Positions 20,812 through 32,502 of a DNA stretch of 34,691 bases are shown here, one piece after another. Each line of letters starts with the position of its first letter. Position 1 is the first letter of the stretch. The position numbers and the translations under genes were made by a program. This stretch comes from Emmonsiellopsis sp. PD_33 (Eukaryota > Ascomycota > Eurotiomycetes > Onygenales > Ajellomycetaceae): contig JANTQF010000366.1 of the NCBI GenBank assembly GCA_032988165.1, positions 1-34,691 of the forward strand, in the 5' to 3' direction. A model generated the notes under the pieces. It saw only the letters and a list, made by a program, of their open reading frames with translations, had not been told where the DNA came from and searched no databases.

Positions 20812-21690
20812 TTTTTATTCTGTTATTTTTGGATTTGATTTGGTTTGATTTAGCAGCGGGAATATGGGATGGATGATTATTTTGGATACCTATTTAGTTA
20901 CCTACCTACTGATGTATCTAGTTTTGGCAGAAGCAGAAACAATAGAATGCTCTGGAGTCTTCCATTCATTCTTTGCCCCTGAAGCCAGATCTCCATATGA
21001 TGTATTGCCGAACCAAAACCCAGATTTAAGCAGTGCATACTACCTCTGCACATACATAGATAGATAGATACAGTGCAAGATGCCAGCCTACCATCCACCC
21101 CATGCACAGCTACACGCGTACTCTGCCTGACTCCCAATCCATCCCCCCTTTATAATCAATAATCAACATCCGCATAGACATCCCCCCCTTCCTCTTTTGG
21201 TGTCAGCTGTCCTTTCCACCCCCCCCCCCCCGCTGACTCATCCGCGCCAGCCAATCAGCAGCCAAAGAATAACCTTAATTAAGGCCACGTCGCCTATTGC
21301 CACAGCCCGCGCTAGACCGGGCCGTGGCAACAAGGGCGAAAAGGCCAACTGTTCGTTCCCGGACGGCGGTGGGAGAGAATCGAATATAAACCATCTCTTT
21401 GGATCATAGATATACTCTCCCTTCTCCTTTCTCTTGATTGTTTTTTAATTTGTACCCGTTGAACAAGGGCCACGCTGGGAGGTTGGAAGTAAATAGTCGA
21501 GCTAGCTAGCTTCGTTTTTTATTTTTTTTCGTCATTGTATTTTTTGGAACTTGATACCCCCTTCCCTTCTTCTTCCTTTTCCACTTCACCCGCAACATTC
21601 TTCCGCGAAGAAGACAACCACCTCACCTCACCTCACCTCACCTATACCAAGAGGCATCTTCATACACACTCCCCCCGCCACATCTCCGCA
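20812..21690. promoter_or_regulatory. BiP promoter region with TGACTCA, CCAAT and palindromes
   Basis: Upstream of BiP are: a perfect Gcn4/CpcA-type TGACTCA at 21234-21240 right after a 15-C run; CCAAT at 21251-21255; a 12-bp palindrome CCTTAATTAAGG at 21273-21284 directly followed by CCACGTCG (reverse complement CGACGTGG, close to the UPRE core TGACGTGG); a 12-bp inverted repeat TTGCCACAGCCC/GGGCCGTGGCAA at 21297-21308 and 21319-21330; and TATAAA at 21385-21390. Classical ERSE spacing (CCAAT-N9-CCACG) is not met: the two are separated by 29 nt. Use of these sites by Hac1/HacA is inference. Confidence 0.55.
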
Positions 21691-24083
21691 ATGTCTCGCA
21701 TGTCGAGGCGGGACGTCTCGTCCGCGCCCTTCGCGTGGACGACCGTCCTCTACCTCCTGCTCGTCTTCGTGGCCCCCCTGGCTCTGCTGGGCACCGCGCA
21801 TGCGGAGGATGATCAGGCTCCGTTGAAGGAGGATTATGGCACTGGTATGTTTTTTTTCTTTCTTTCTGGTTACTCGAGATTTTCGGTGGTTGTTGGGCTT
21901 CTTTTGCTAACGTGGCTTCTTCCGCTGGTGGGTATAGTTATTGGTATTGATTTGGGAACGACATATTCGTACGTTGACTTACCACCCTATATATATGTAC
22001 TGGATGATGTGCTAACTGTGTATTTGATTGATAGGTGCGTTGGCGCGATGCAGAATGGAAAAGTCGAGATTTTCGTAAACGACCAGGGAAACAGAATCAC
22101 TCCTTCATACGTGGCCTTTACGGATGAGGAGCGGCTAGTCGGTGACGCTGCGAAGAACCAGTACGCTGCGAACCCGACGAGAACGATCTTTGATATCAAG
22201 TATGTGTCCTCTTCGTCCCTTGTCTCCGCAGACCTGACCAGTTTCGCTAACCCTCTTTTGTGTTTTCTGTTTAGACGTCTCATTGGCCGCAAGTTCGACG
22301 ACTCGGATGCCCAGAAGGACATCAAGCACTTCCCCTTCAAGGTTGTCAACAAGGATGGCAAGCCGCAGGTCAAGGTCGAGGTCAGCGGCAAGGACAAGAA
22401 CTTCACCCCTGAGGAAGTGTCCGCTATGGTCCTGGGCAAGATGAAGGAGATTGCGGAGAACTATCTCGGCAAGACTGTTACCCACGCCGTCGTTACTGTC
22501 CCCGCCTACTTCAATGATAACCAGAGACAAGCCACCAAGGATGCTGGTACCATCGCCGGCCTCAACGTTCTCCGTGTCGTCAACGAGCCCACCGCCGCCG
22601 CTATTGCGTACGGTCTGGACAAGACCGGTGACGAGCGCCAGATCATCGTCTACGATCTTGGTGGAGGTACCTTTGATGTTTCCCTCTTGTCCATTGATAA
22701 CGGCGCCTTCGAGGTCCTGGCTACCGCCGGTGACACCCATCTCGGTGGTGAGGATTTCGACCAGCGTGTCATCAACCACTTCGTCAAGTTGTACAACAAG
22801 AAGAACAACGTCGACATCACCAAGGACCTCAAGAGCATGGGCAAACTGAAGCGCGAGGTCGAGAAGGCCAAGCGTACCCTGTCCTCGCAGATGTCCACGC
22901 GCATCGAAATCGAAGCCTTCCACGACGGCAACGACTTCTCCGAGACCCTGACCCGCGCCAAGTTTGAAGAACTCAACATGGATCTGTTCAAGAAGACCCT
23001 CCGCCCTGTCGAGCAGGTGCTCAAGGACGCCAAGGTTAAGAAGTCTGAGGTCCACGATATCGTTCTCGTCGGTGGTTCCACCCGTATCCCCAAGGTCCAG
23101 GCTCTTCTGGAGGAGTTCTTTGGCGGCAAGAAGGCCAGCAAGGGTATTAACCCTGACGAGGCTGTTGCATTCGGTGCCGCTGTTCAGGGTGGTGTCCTGT
23201 CCGGTGATGAGGGTGCCGATTCGCTGGTGCTCATGGACGTTAACCCATTGACTCTCGGTATCGAGACCACCGGCGGTATCATGACCAAGCTCATCCCCCG
23301 CAACACTGTCATCCCTACCCGCAAGTCGCAGATTTTCTCGACTGCTGCTGATAACCAGCCCGTGGTTCTGATTCAAGTTTGTAAGTACCTCCTTTCTAAT
23401 ATCTACAGCGGGGCACACAAAAACTAACTAGGCACAGACGAGGGTGAACGCCCAATGACCAAGGACAACAACCTCCTCGGCAAATTCGAGCTCACCGGCA
23501 TCCCCCCGGCTCCCCGCGGCGTGCCCCAGATTGAAGTCTCCTTCGAGCTTGACGCCAACGGAATCCTCAAGGTCACCGCCGGCGACAAGGGCACCGGCAA
23601 AGCTGAGTCCATCACCATCACCAATGACAAAGGCCGTCTCTCGCAAGAAGAGATCGACCGCATGGTCGCCGAAGCGGCCGAGTTCGCGGAGGAAGACAAG
23701 GCCATGAAAGCCAAGATCGAAGCCCGTAATGGCCTGGAGAACTACGCGTACAGCTTGAAGAACCAGATCAGTGACGAGGAGGGCCTGGGCGGGAAGATTG
23801 ATGAGGATGATAAGGAGACGGTATGCATACACCCCCTTATCCTTATCCCTTTAAATTCAGAACATCAGTACTAACAATTAGTTGTAAACAGATCGCCGAA
23901 GCCGTCAAGGAAACCACCGACTGGCTCGAGGAGAACGCCGCCACCGCCACCGCCGAGGACTTTGAGGAGCAAAAGGAGAAACTCTCCAACGTCGCCTATC
24001 CCATTACTAGCAAGCTGTATGCTGGCGCGGGCGGCGCGCCGGAGGGAGAGGATGATGAGCCTGGTGCGCATGATGAGTTGTAA
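21691..24083 (+). CDS. kar2: ER-lumenal Hsp70 chaperone BiP (Kar2/BipA)
   Basis: Main Hsp70 of the ER lumen: protein import, folding and unfolded-protein sensing. Exons 21691-21844, 21938-21968, 22035-22199, 22275-23380, 23438-23820 and 23892-24083 give 676 residues. A signal peptide (TVLYLLLVFVAPLALLGTAHA, cleavage likely after Ala38) precedes the nucleotide-binding domain: IGIDLGTTYSCVG (around 53), VVTVPAYFND, VYDLGGGTFDVSLL and VLVGGSTRIPKVQ. The substrate-binding domain starts near DVNPLTLGIETTGG and the lid ends with AHDEL, the fungal ER-retrieval signal. Exon 2 is only 31 nt. The first three introns (93, 66 and 75 nt) are multiples of three without stops. An internal Met at 4 could also serve as start. 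Confidence 0.97.
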
Positions 24084-25522
24084 ACATAGTTTTTTTATTT
24101 TTTAGTTTTATTTTAGTTTGGCATGCATTTGTGTTTGTTGCTTTTAAAGAGGGTGTTTTTTTTTTTTTTTTGCTTTTTTAAATTAAATTATATTACATTA
24201 GGGTTGTGAATGGAAGAGGGAAGGAAAAGTAGAGAAGAGATAATTAATATATTATCTATCTTATTATTTATTATTCATCTTTTGTTTTTTCAGTGGGGAG
24301 GGGAGGGGAGGGGTTTGCATTTATGGTTGTATGAGTTCATATAATGGGATGTAATAGGATGGATGAAGTATCTTAATGGATAGGTTGTAGCCATATCACA
24401 TTATCTTGGAGAGATAGACAACTAGCTATGTAATGAGTGTATCACCTAGGTAATTATCCACCATCCATCCTAGCAGTTCTATTACACCTACCTACCCCTC
24501 CCACCTCCTCTGACAAAGCACTTTTTAAAACCCACCCTGGCAAAGTCGCGTTGCCTGCCTGTCTGGCTCTATCCAGCGCAGCGCAGGTATGTAGTGGAGA
24601 TTATGGTTATGGTTATGGTTATAGGTAGGTAATAGGATGTATGGTTTGGAGGGACATTTTGATTTTGTCAGGAGAAAAAAGGAGGACCACTCTTTCGGTG
24701 TATTGCGGATTGGGTGGGTGGGTAAGGTAGGTAATGTAAGGCTAGGTAGGTAGGGGGTCATTGAGAGGTTTTTGTTATACATAGGTGCAATACCCCCCCT
24801 CCCCCCCCTGATTCCACTTTGAATGATGAGATGTGTATTCCGCTGGGTGGGTGGGTAATGCCCGGCTGACGGACGGCGGGTGGGTGGGATTTAATTTTTT
24901 GTTCGAGGGAGGAAATATCGACGCATGGTTCCGGTTTGGATTTCTTTCTCATACTTGAACGTGGGAGTTGTGCGGTGCCGTGCATCGTTGGTGCTGGGCT
25001 CAGGGATGGTATGGGTGAATGATTGGGATTCGGATGGTGGTTAGAATGGAAGGCGGGTAGATGTGTTGGGTTGGTTTGATCGGTTTATCATGCGCTATTT
25101 ACCATCTGGCAATGAATGATCCATCCGCCTGGCGGGCAACCCGGTCTGATGAAAGTATGCTTTGGCTTTGAGAGATTGGATAGGTAATGGAGATTGAAAC
25201 AACCCAACCAGTGACGTCAGTGCGTTGCTGCTGGTTGTACTCGGTGGGGCTTTCGATTATCCCCGTGCAGGAAGCCAGTGATGAATATTCGAAGAATCAA
25301 GGTGAGCTTTGTGCTCGGGGAGAGGGTAATCCACAGCAAGTGAGATGGGCGAATAAGATGATGCATGGGTCCCATCCATTAGCTCGCCGTCTCCTCAAAG
25401 CAGGGTCAACATGGGATGACTGTGGGCTCCCAATTCCGCTCTATGGTGGTATCGTAGCCCCCACAATAGCGGGGAGGATGGTACAAGGCTAAACATCTGT
25501 CCTTGTACCGGGATGCGAGCTC
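24084..25522. other. Intergenic, 1.4 kb: BiP 3' UTR, simple repeats, a CRE palindrome
   Basis: AT-rich 3' UTR with a T run near 24160-24174, GGGGAGGGGAGGGG at about 24296-24310, (TTATGG)3.5 at 24601-24621 followed by GGTAGGTA words, and C/T runs near 24794-24808. A perfect TGACGTCA (ATF/CREB-type bZIP site) is at 25212-25219. No frame with family features was found; the open frame at 25187-25492 has no fungal gene context. Confidence 0.5.
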
Positions 25523-25825
25523 TTAGGATTTCTTCTCAGGGACTGTATATTATTAGCAGGTTACTGATAGAACAGAAACGAGATATAAAAACGGCAAGGT
25601 ACCTGAGTTATCGAGTCCATTCGTCTTGATATAATCCATTAAATCTTCATGTTCCATGTTGAGCAGCTCGGTGAAAGTAGGCTTGTTGTTCCCCTTGGTC
25701 GACTTCTGCGAAGCATCTGGGGGTTTTTTAGTCGGCTTTCTTGTTGTTTTTGGGCCGCCTGTCAGACCAGACACCTTCTTTGGGGCGGTGCGGCGCTTCT
25801 TAGTGCTTGAACCCTTCGAGGGCAT
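25523..25825 (-). CDS. Small lysine-rich protein of unknown function (80 aa)
   Basis: Exon 1 25825-25603 begins MPSKGSSTKKRRTAPKK and continues with a basic stretch (GGPKTTRKPTKKPPDASQKS) and then a short acidic, helix-prone segment (TFTELLNMEHEDLMDYIKTNG). A donor TCAG|GTACC at 25603/25602 joins in phase to a 20-nt last exon 25542-25523 (VPEKKS and stop). The basic half could bind nucleic acid or chromatin, but there is no recognisable domain. An in-frame upstream ATG at 25999 would add 58 residues including a Ser/Leu/Arg-rich segment; the shorter start is preferred because it opens on the basic Lys-rich run. The gene is at the border between the conserved block and the accessory region. Function unknown. 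Confidence 0.55.
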
Positions 25826-26299
25826 GGTGGAGATATGTTGGCGATGTGGCAGTTTTCTTTTGCCGGGCTTATTTTGCGGATCTTGATATGTTTTGGACGG
25901 GGTTGCAAGCGCGGTGCTGAGCGTATGAACGAGGAGACGAGAAAAGAGAGTATTATGCGCGGAGGAGACGAGGCAGAGATTAGGCCTCGAGGTTCCCATG
26001 AAGTTAAATCATAACACTTCGATCCGCGTGATGCATGGTTCCCTGGGTTAGGGACTGCGTTATACAAGACAAACGCCTCCAAGAAATTCAGTTTGATCAT
26101 ATACGTAATCGTGGCTCCTAGATTCGAGGTTAGGAGGGTCAGTAACTATTGCTTCGGTTGCTAGAGTAGATTAGCACGATGAAGAATATTACTGCCAAGG
26201 GGAGAGTTTGTATGCGCAACTTCAGAAGAAGAGTCTTTCAATGAGCTTAGAGCATGTCATATGCGGTGGAGATATATGAAATCCGCGAGCTACCGAACG
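25826..26299. other. Intergenic: upstream of the small lysine-rich gene
   Basis: No gene recognised. It contains the putative promoter of the minus-strand small gene and then unannotated AT-balanced sequence up to the start of the orphan block. Confidence 0.35.
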
Positions 26300-28015
26300 A
26301 GGGAATGTATATGGGAGGCCTAGAAGAACACCGAAATATCCTGGCGGGAAGGCATGGAAGCAACCTTGGAATAAGGTTGGCCGTTGATCGAAGGTCCCGT
26401 CACATCTTCCAACCTATTTGACGGGAGAGAGTTTTGAAGAAAAGTTCGAGAAGCTCCCGTCTGGTCCCGGGTCTTGAACTGTAAACCTCCTGGCGGGTTA
26501 TTCTGTGGATAGGTTTGGAATCCTTCTATGCCACGATAGCGCTTGAAAGCAACACTGCTAGAAAGCGCGGTAAGTGGTCTCGCCCACCAGCTGGCAGCCG
26601 TCCCATGCCTAGAACAGGAGTAAGCGAGATGACAGCAGCATTTTCTAACGGACATATCGCTTGTAGCTTGACCTCATTCGCGTAGGCTTGACAAACATCC
26701 AGATGGGGAAGACAACCAGAAACCTCTTGAAGAAGGCGAGGTAACCCCATCGCTTGACCGCAGATAGAGATCTCACAGTCCCTATTTTCCTTCAGCATGC
26801 CCAAGATCAAGGAGAAAGAAAGGCTTGAATAGGGGGATGCTCCAGATCTAATGCGAAGAGTCGCATTGACAAGCGTACTGTGTCCTCGCTTGGCTTCTTC
26901 CCAACAAGCTCCACAACAAGCTCTGGCCAACACCTTCGAGAATACGCAAGAAGAAGGGACGGGCGTGCATTTCCCGAGCAAATTCGGTGGGCTTGTCGTT
27001 GACCCCGAAGGCTGAGGTTGCCGAGATCGTTCGGAACAAATCTCGGCACGGGCGCCAAGACGGAAGCGGGATCGGATATTCCTTGACCCCCTGAACGGCG
27101 CTGGACCGGGCATGCTCACGGTCATTTTGGACAAATCAACAAATCGTCGGCCTGCTCACCCGGAGACTGCAGGATTTGAAATTATATCAGCGGGCTATTT
27201 CTCATGCACGGACGGCACAGGGGAAGAATATAGGGCACCTTTTGGGGGCTGCTCCGGCAGCGTGTGAGGGCTTCTACAAGAAACCCCCTCCCTACTTTAG
27301 CAAGCGAAACGAGAACGTTGCTCGCTAAAGGCAAATTGATACCGCTTGCTGCTGTCATCGATTGGTCAATCGGCCGAACCGCTTCCCGTCCCACTGCGTC
27401 TTGGTCGGGCGGCTATCCGCTAGGGCGTGGTGATGGCCTGAAGAGCACTGGCAACTCGGGACATACATAGATATATGTAATTATCTGTTTGCTTTTATAT
27501 TTGTCGAACGCACGAGCTCGGCTTGGTGATAAGCTGAATTAACCCCCCATATGCGATGACCCCTCGGAGACTCCTTCGATGGAGCTAATGTAGCATATCC
27601 GTTCCTATCGAGCAGGGGCCCAATCCTACGCGGTTTCCCGAGCACGAGGTTTCTGAGAACCTCCAGTTCCGCTTTGAAGCCCTCCTGTTCACACAGATGG
27701 GTAGATTCGTTGCCTTCCTTCTTCTCCTGTTTCATCCCGTTGTGCCCTATCCGGTAATTCCACCCAAGACCCCAGGTTTCTATATTCTAGACAACTTTGG
27801 GTGATACTGCCGGAGCGGACTCCCGCCGCGCTTAGGACTACAGGAATTCTAATAGCAACTTGTTCAACCTGTGCAAGGCACCCAGTAGTACCTCCTGTAC
27901 CTCCTGTTGCATAGGAGGATGGGCCGGGGGTTTCGCCAGTTAATTCCCTTGTGATGCTGCCTACCTTTTGTAGTACAGGGGAATGTATTTGGGGACATAT
28001 TAGTGTCGCCATTCC
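26300..28015. other. Orphan block with overlapping open frames on both strands; no recognised gene
   Basis: Open frames cover this stretch on the minus strand (26320-26655, 26526-27134, 27182-27394, 27481-27735, 27689-28012) and one on the plus strand (27264-27470). None shows a known domain, none can be joined to a neighbour through clear splice sites, and no start is convincing. Simple repeats, abundant in the other intergenic spaces of this window, are nearly absent here. The texture (mixed composition, many protein-like frames in both strands) reminds me of organellar spacer DNA, for instance plant mitochondrial, but this is an impression without a supporting match. A decayed transposon or a lost gene are alternatives. 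Confidence 0.35.
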
Positions 28016-28966
28016 TAGCTGGACTGCGGATGATCTATGCGAATTTAGATATGTATTCGCCGTACACTACGAAGTAATTATCGAGTGGGTAGATTGATGT
28101 TCGACAGATGATGGTGCGAGAGACATGATATAGGTTCAAAACTAGCCTTGTTGGGTCTGTATAAACAACCCCGTGATGGATAAAATATTAGTATCAACAT
28201 GTTGGGAGGGATTATATCAGTTCACCAAGACCCGATAAAGATTTTACTGTTGAATTTACTTATAATGTGTAGATTTAACGGTTGATGTTATTTCGCTACC
28301 TAGTTCCCTATATAATCGGCCGAGTTTTGATCCCCCACCCCTGTTTCTCCCTACCCCTATCCCTTCCGTCTAGTATAAGTAATCATCTGCCGCCCTCCAC
28401 CTCCACCTAGACACCCCCATAACAATCATATGACGGGGGGGGAGATTTAAACCAGTATACACAAGTCTTTGATCCTCCATGGGATAGGCTGTAGTGAATT
28501 GACACCATAGCATTCCATACCTCTATACTTTCCGCTTCGCAAGGAAACTCGCATCTACGACCCCAATCCCTCCCTCTAAATTACGTAGACTAGCTAGTTA
28601 CACAGTTAAAATAGTTACCCCTGAAGCCAGAAAGAAAACATATTTATGGTCGCTGGCTAACTACAGCTAAACCAAGCATCAGAGAGAAAGGACTCTAATA
28701 ATAGCCAAAAAGAAAAAGAAATATGGTGATGTGTACGTAAATTTTTCTCCCCCTTTCTTAAAAAAAAAAGTAGATTATTCCTCATTAGCTAGTAGCGTTA
28801 GGCATTAAAGTCCATTATGATTATAAAATCCGTCCGATGTATATATACAAGCAGGCGCATCATTGAAAGAGTAGTAATATGCTAAATCCTTCCTCCCCCC
28901 CCCCGCCACCCGCCCGCCCCAGGAACGACTATAGGTTACACATCAAATACCACGTCACACGTCAAC
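28016..28966. other. Intergenic: AT-rich 3' flank of the FAD oxidase gene
   Basis: AT-rich sequence with many stops in all frames, short A runs (28757-28769) and a C run (28896-28907). Only the 3' UTR of the minus-strand oxidase is expected here. Confidence 0.5.
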
Positions 28967-30671
28967 TCACGCAGTAGGCTTAACCTTCCACCCACCGGGG
29001 ACAAGCTTCTGGAAGACCCCCTTGGGATCATACTTGGCGGACAGCGCTGCGAGTTTGGCAGCGTTTTGGGAACCGTAGCCGCTAATGACGTCCTGGAACT
29101 CGCCGGCGTAGTTGAGGTAGATGTACGGGCTGGCTTTGCCGGCCTTGACGCTTTCAGCCTTGATCTCGTCGATGGTGTCGTAGGCGGCGGCGTGAAGGGC
29201 TTCGTCGTCAGCCTCATCGGTCCAGGTTAGGTAGAGGAGGTAGACTATGTGCGAATGTTAGGAGTTTGATTTATATTTGGTGTGAGCTAAGGTTAGAGGG
29301 AGGTGGAGGTGGGGGGGGGGGGGATGCGTACGGATTTGGTTCTTCTTGTTGTTCTCGAGGCCTAGAACGTTTCCGCCGGTTTTCTTACTGACGTCGGTGA
29401 CGACGGTGGGAATGGGTTGGAAGAGGAGCGACCAGATGAGGCCGGGTGTGTCGAGGAATGGTTTCAGGTGCGAGTTGGAGATGTCGACGGCCTTGCGGTA
29501 CATGTCGACGTCGTTCTCGAAAGTGATGGTCAAGAAAATATTTCTGCAGTTTATACGGATTAGATAGAGTCGATTGGAGGTATAAGAATGGAAAACCTGT
29601 CTTACCTGTTGCGCTGAGTCGCCGATGAAAGTTCCTCGGTGAAGCTGCTTAGCTTCTCGATTCTCATCGTGTCAACGGTCACTCCGGGAATAGAGTTGAG
29701 CTCGTCGTAGATGGGAGCGTTTTCCACGGGGATGTTGTAGTCAATGACGTTGAAAACGATGTGTGCCTTGCTCCGGGAGTCGTAGCTGAAGTAGTTGATG
29801 AGATTGGCGTGGAGATCGGTATGGGCATTGTTAGTGAAGTTGACAAACGCATTGATCTGGGCATCGGTGGTGTCGTTGGAATACACCTTTTGTCCTCCCC
29901 ACATCTTATCAAAGGTGAAAGTCGGCAAGTCGAACCGGGTCGCAATGCCAAAGTTGTTGCCACCACCCTTCAATCCAACGAATAGGTCAGCATGCTTTTT
30001 GGGATTGACGTTGATGATCTTCCCATCAGCGGTAACGAGCTCGACATTGAGAAGACCATCGGCGACAAATCCTCTCGTAGACGTGAACCAGGAGTATCCT
30101 CCTCCCAGTATCAGTCCTCCAACACCGACGTCTGAGTCGCGGCCACCGGTCACCATCAGGCCCTGTGATTCCAGGGCTTGATAAACGCTCAACCAGCGGG
30201 CTCCGGCTCCGATGGAGGCCTTGGACCTGTCCGAACTGACGCTGACAGAGTTCATGGAAGTCATATCAATCTGAATTCCATCGCTGATGCTGGCCGCACC
30301 CGCGAAGGCGGTGTGTCCACCTCCTTTGACTGAAAATTGACAGTTACCAGCAACGAGTGTCTTTACAGCCGTGGAAACATCCTTAGCAGTGGTAGGGACT
30401 ACAACGCAAGTCGGCGTGTCGAAAGTGGCCTGGAGAGACCAGAAACCTTCCATAGAGGCCTTGTATCCCTCGGTGGCAGGCAGATACACCTTTCCTGCGA
30501 GTTTCGCATTGAGCTTAGAGCACTGTCAACCCAGCTAGTCAGCTTGCAACTTCATCTTGATCCCACCGAACATGGAGTACCCACACAAGCACTGTTTCCA
30601 TCCTGTGCAAAGCAAGGCCCAGCTTGAACCACAACGGCGCCGACCGCGACGGCAAGCCAGGATTGCCTCAT
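28967..30671 (-). CDS. Secreted FAD-linked oxidase, PCMH/berberine-bridge-enzyme type
   Basis: Flavoprotein oxidase, probably secreted or vacuolar. Exons 30671-30585, 30522-29606, 29543-29332 and 29244-28967 give 497 residues. A signal peptide (WLAVAVGAVVVQAGPCFA, cleavage likely after residue 22) precedes the FAD-binding PCMH domain: ATFDTPTCVVVPTTAKDVST, then FSVKGGGHTAFAGAA, whose His99 is at the usual place for 8-alpha covalent FAD attachment, and DVGVGGLILGGGYSW. The second flavin-linking Cys of bicovalent enzymes is absent (RDSDVGVGG). The C-terminal BBE-like motif YLNYAGEFQDVISGYG and NAAKLAALSAKYDPKGVFQK is complete. The first donor reads TGT|GTGGGT. Members oxidise sugars, alcohols or secondary-metabolite precursors; the substrate cannot be told from sequence. 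No biosynthetic core gene is visible nearby. Confidence 0.92.
29309..29323. repeat. Poly-G tract in an intron of the FAD oxidase gene
   Basis: About fourteen G in a row (plus strand) inside the last intron (29245-29331); on the coding strand this is a C tract upstream of the acceptor. Confidence 0.8.
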
Positions 30672-32502
30672 CTTGAATATCGGGGAAATAAACTCCAACA
30701 GGGAATACCTCTGCTATGATTTTTACCGTTTACCAAGGATTTTTGCTTCGTTTAAAGGAGAGGAAAAGAAGAGAGCGGCAAACAGAAACGTGCGGAATCT
30801 GCATGAGCACTTTGATTAGCCTGTGGAGTAGTATTGGCTCATTTCGAATCCTTTAACTCCGTAGAAGAAGATACTATTGGGCCTCGCGCTAACAATCGCG
30901 GAGAAAATAGTCAACGCAACCCAGCTGTTGTGGGGCGGCAATTATTAATATTTGAATCGGCACATTCGGCATCAAGATGAGTTCAGGCCAGCAGACACGA
31001 GAGTTTCGAATGGCGACACATTACAATTATCTGCCACTGGCCATAATTACCAGTCGCGATTTGGATAACCATAACGGGTTGAGGGAATCGCAAGGAGCAT
31101 GGTGCCTCGATGGGGTTCTTCCCATAAGATCAGGGTTTCGCTGGGCCGCCGGAGGTTTTTGGCCGACCAGGGTCGCGGTATTTTCAGGGATGACCAACAC
31201 ATCGGCGATGAAAGGATCAGTTAGCCTGAGCTAGCTTGTCAATTTTGCGGGGCAAACAGGGCATGATGATGGCAATGCTGCATGCAATTGCCAATCGTGC
31301 TCACGATAATTTCGGTGCCCTCCTACATCTGGATCCTCGTATATCTCGCGTGGCGTAGCTCAGGGCGTGGCTGGAGCAAGGGAAGTCCGGATCCGATTCC
31401 TCGATGAGCTGGATCCCACGGCCTCGATTCCTGGGCAGAAGGGTGGCAGACTGTGCTCCTGTTGACGGTGATAAGAGCTGTTGGAGAGGGATGAGGTTCA
31501 TGAGCCAACCAGAGAACGAGCTGGGCCCGATGGAGTCACGTGGGCCGTCTGATTGGACCCGGCGGACCTCGGGAGCGATTAGTCAGACGGCTAGCTTATG
31601 TAACCATCCCCTTCCCCTGAGCGTCGTCTCTTTGAACCTCACTAGAATGATAAAATCTTGATAGCTTCGCACAAGGACGAGAGCAAGTGGATCTCGCGTG
31701 GCATCATCAGGTCTCCTCACGCCTTGGTAGCACTAGGTTTACGGGTGTCCACACTCCCGCGCGATGCTTGCCCATCTCAGCAGTGATATGCGGTATTTGC
31801 TTGGTGGCGCCATCGATCCTGGCTGGAGACTGGAGGCTGGCGACCACCCTCTGCTCCACGCTCAGCACTATTTTACTTATCAAAACCACCGGCCTATGGC
31901 CCAGAGGATGCTAATTATATGGGGCGAATTGGCGGCCGTACATTCTCCCGGCATAATCCTCCGAGTCTGTGTTCTCGGGCAAACGCCCTTGTGCGAGGGA
32001 GGATGAGGCCCATGGCCCCTTTCAAGATGTATAGTAATCTATACTCCGTACTGCGTACGAAATGCTTGAATCCACCAGTTTGGTTTATCACAATAATATC
32101 GCATCGCGGAACTCAACCTAGCTCCTGCGGGCACATCCCCGCCCACAATCAGGGATGGTGATGGTTTCGTTCCCCTCCAATGCCGATCCGCGTCAGATAG
32201 GACGAGCGTTAGACGCATTGCTTGGAACCGCTCCGGCCCGTTAAACTTATACTTTCCGCTATTGATGAATTTGTCTCAAGAAATTGGAAGGATTCCTCTC
32301 AAAACTTCACACTATCCCACTTTGGAGCCAACCATTGATATTTGCTGCTATTCTGGCGCGAAGGAGCTGCCTTTCTCAGGCACGTAATAAGGCTCTGGGT
32401 CCCGCGTTGTCTCCATATTCAAAATTTGAAACTCTGACCTCCATTTTCTCTGCATTATTGCTGTGGTTTACGTTTACTGGGCTCAGCCTTATTTTTGACA
32501 TC
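30672..32502. other. Intergenic, 1.8 kb, divergent: FAD oxidase / rhodopsin-like gene
   Basis: Both promoters must lie here. Open frames at 30977-31234, 31404-31661 and 31687-32006 show no family features, initiator context or splice structure. A CACGTG occurs at about 31538-31543. The region may hold decayed coding sequence but I recognise none. Confidence 0.4.

Noticed and set aside
21251..21289. Classical ERSE (CCAAT-N9-CCACG) in the BiP promoter
   Set aside because: CCAAT and CCACG are both present but 29 nt apart, not nine.
22135..23418. 427-codon open frame antisense to BiP
   Set aside because: Long antisense frames opposite Hsp70 genes are a known by-product of codon bias; the sense strand is a clear BiP exon and the antisense protein has no family features.
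26526..27134. 202-codon minus-strand frame as a real gene
   Set aside because: No domain, no convincing start context, and overlapping frames of similar look; kept only as part of the orphan block.
31404..31661. Open frame between the oxidase and the rhodopsin-like gene
   Set aside because: No domain or splice structure, and the neighbouring frames look equally random.
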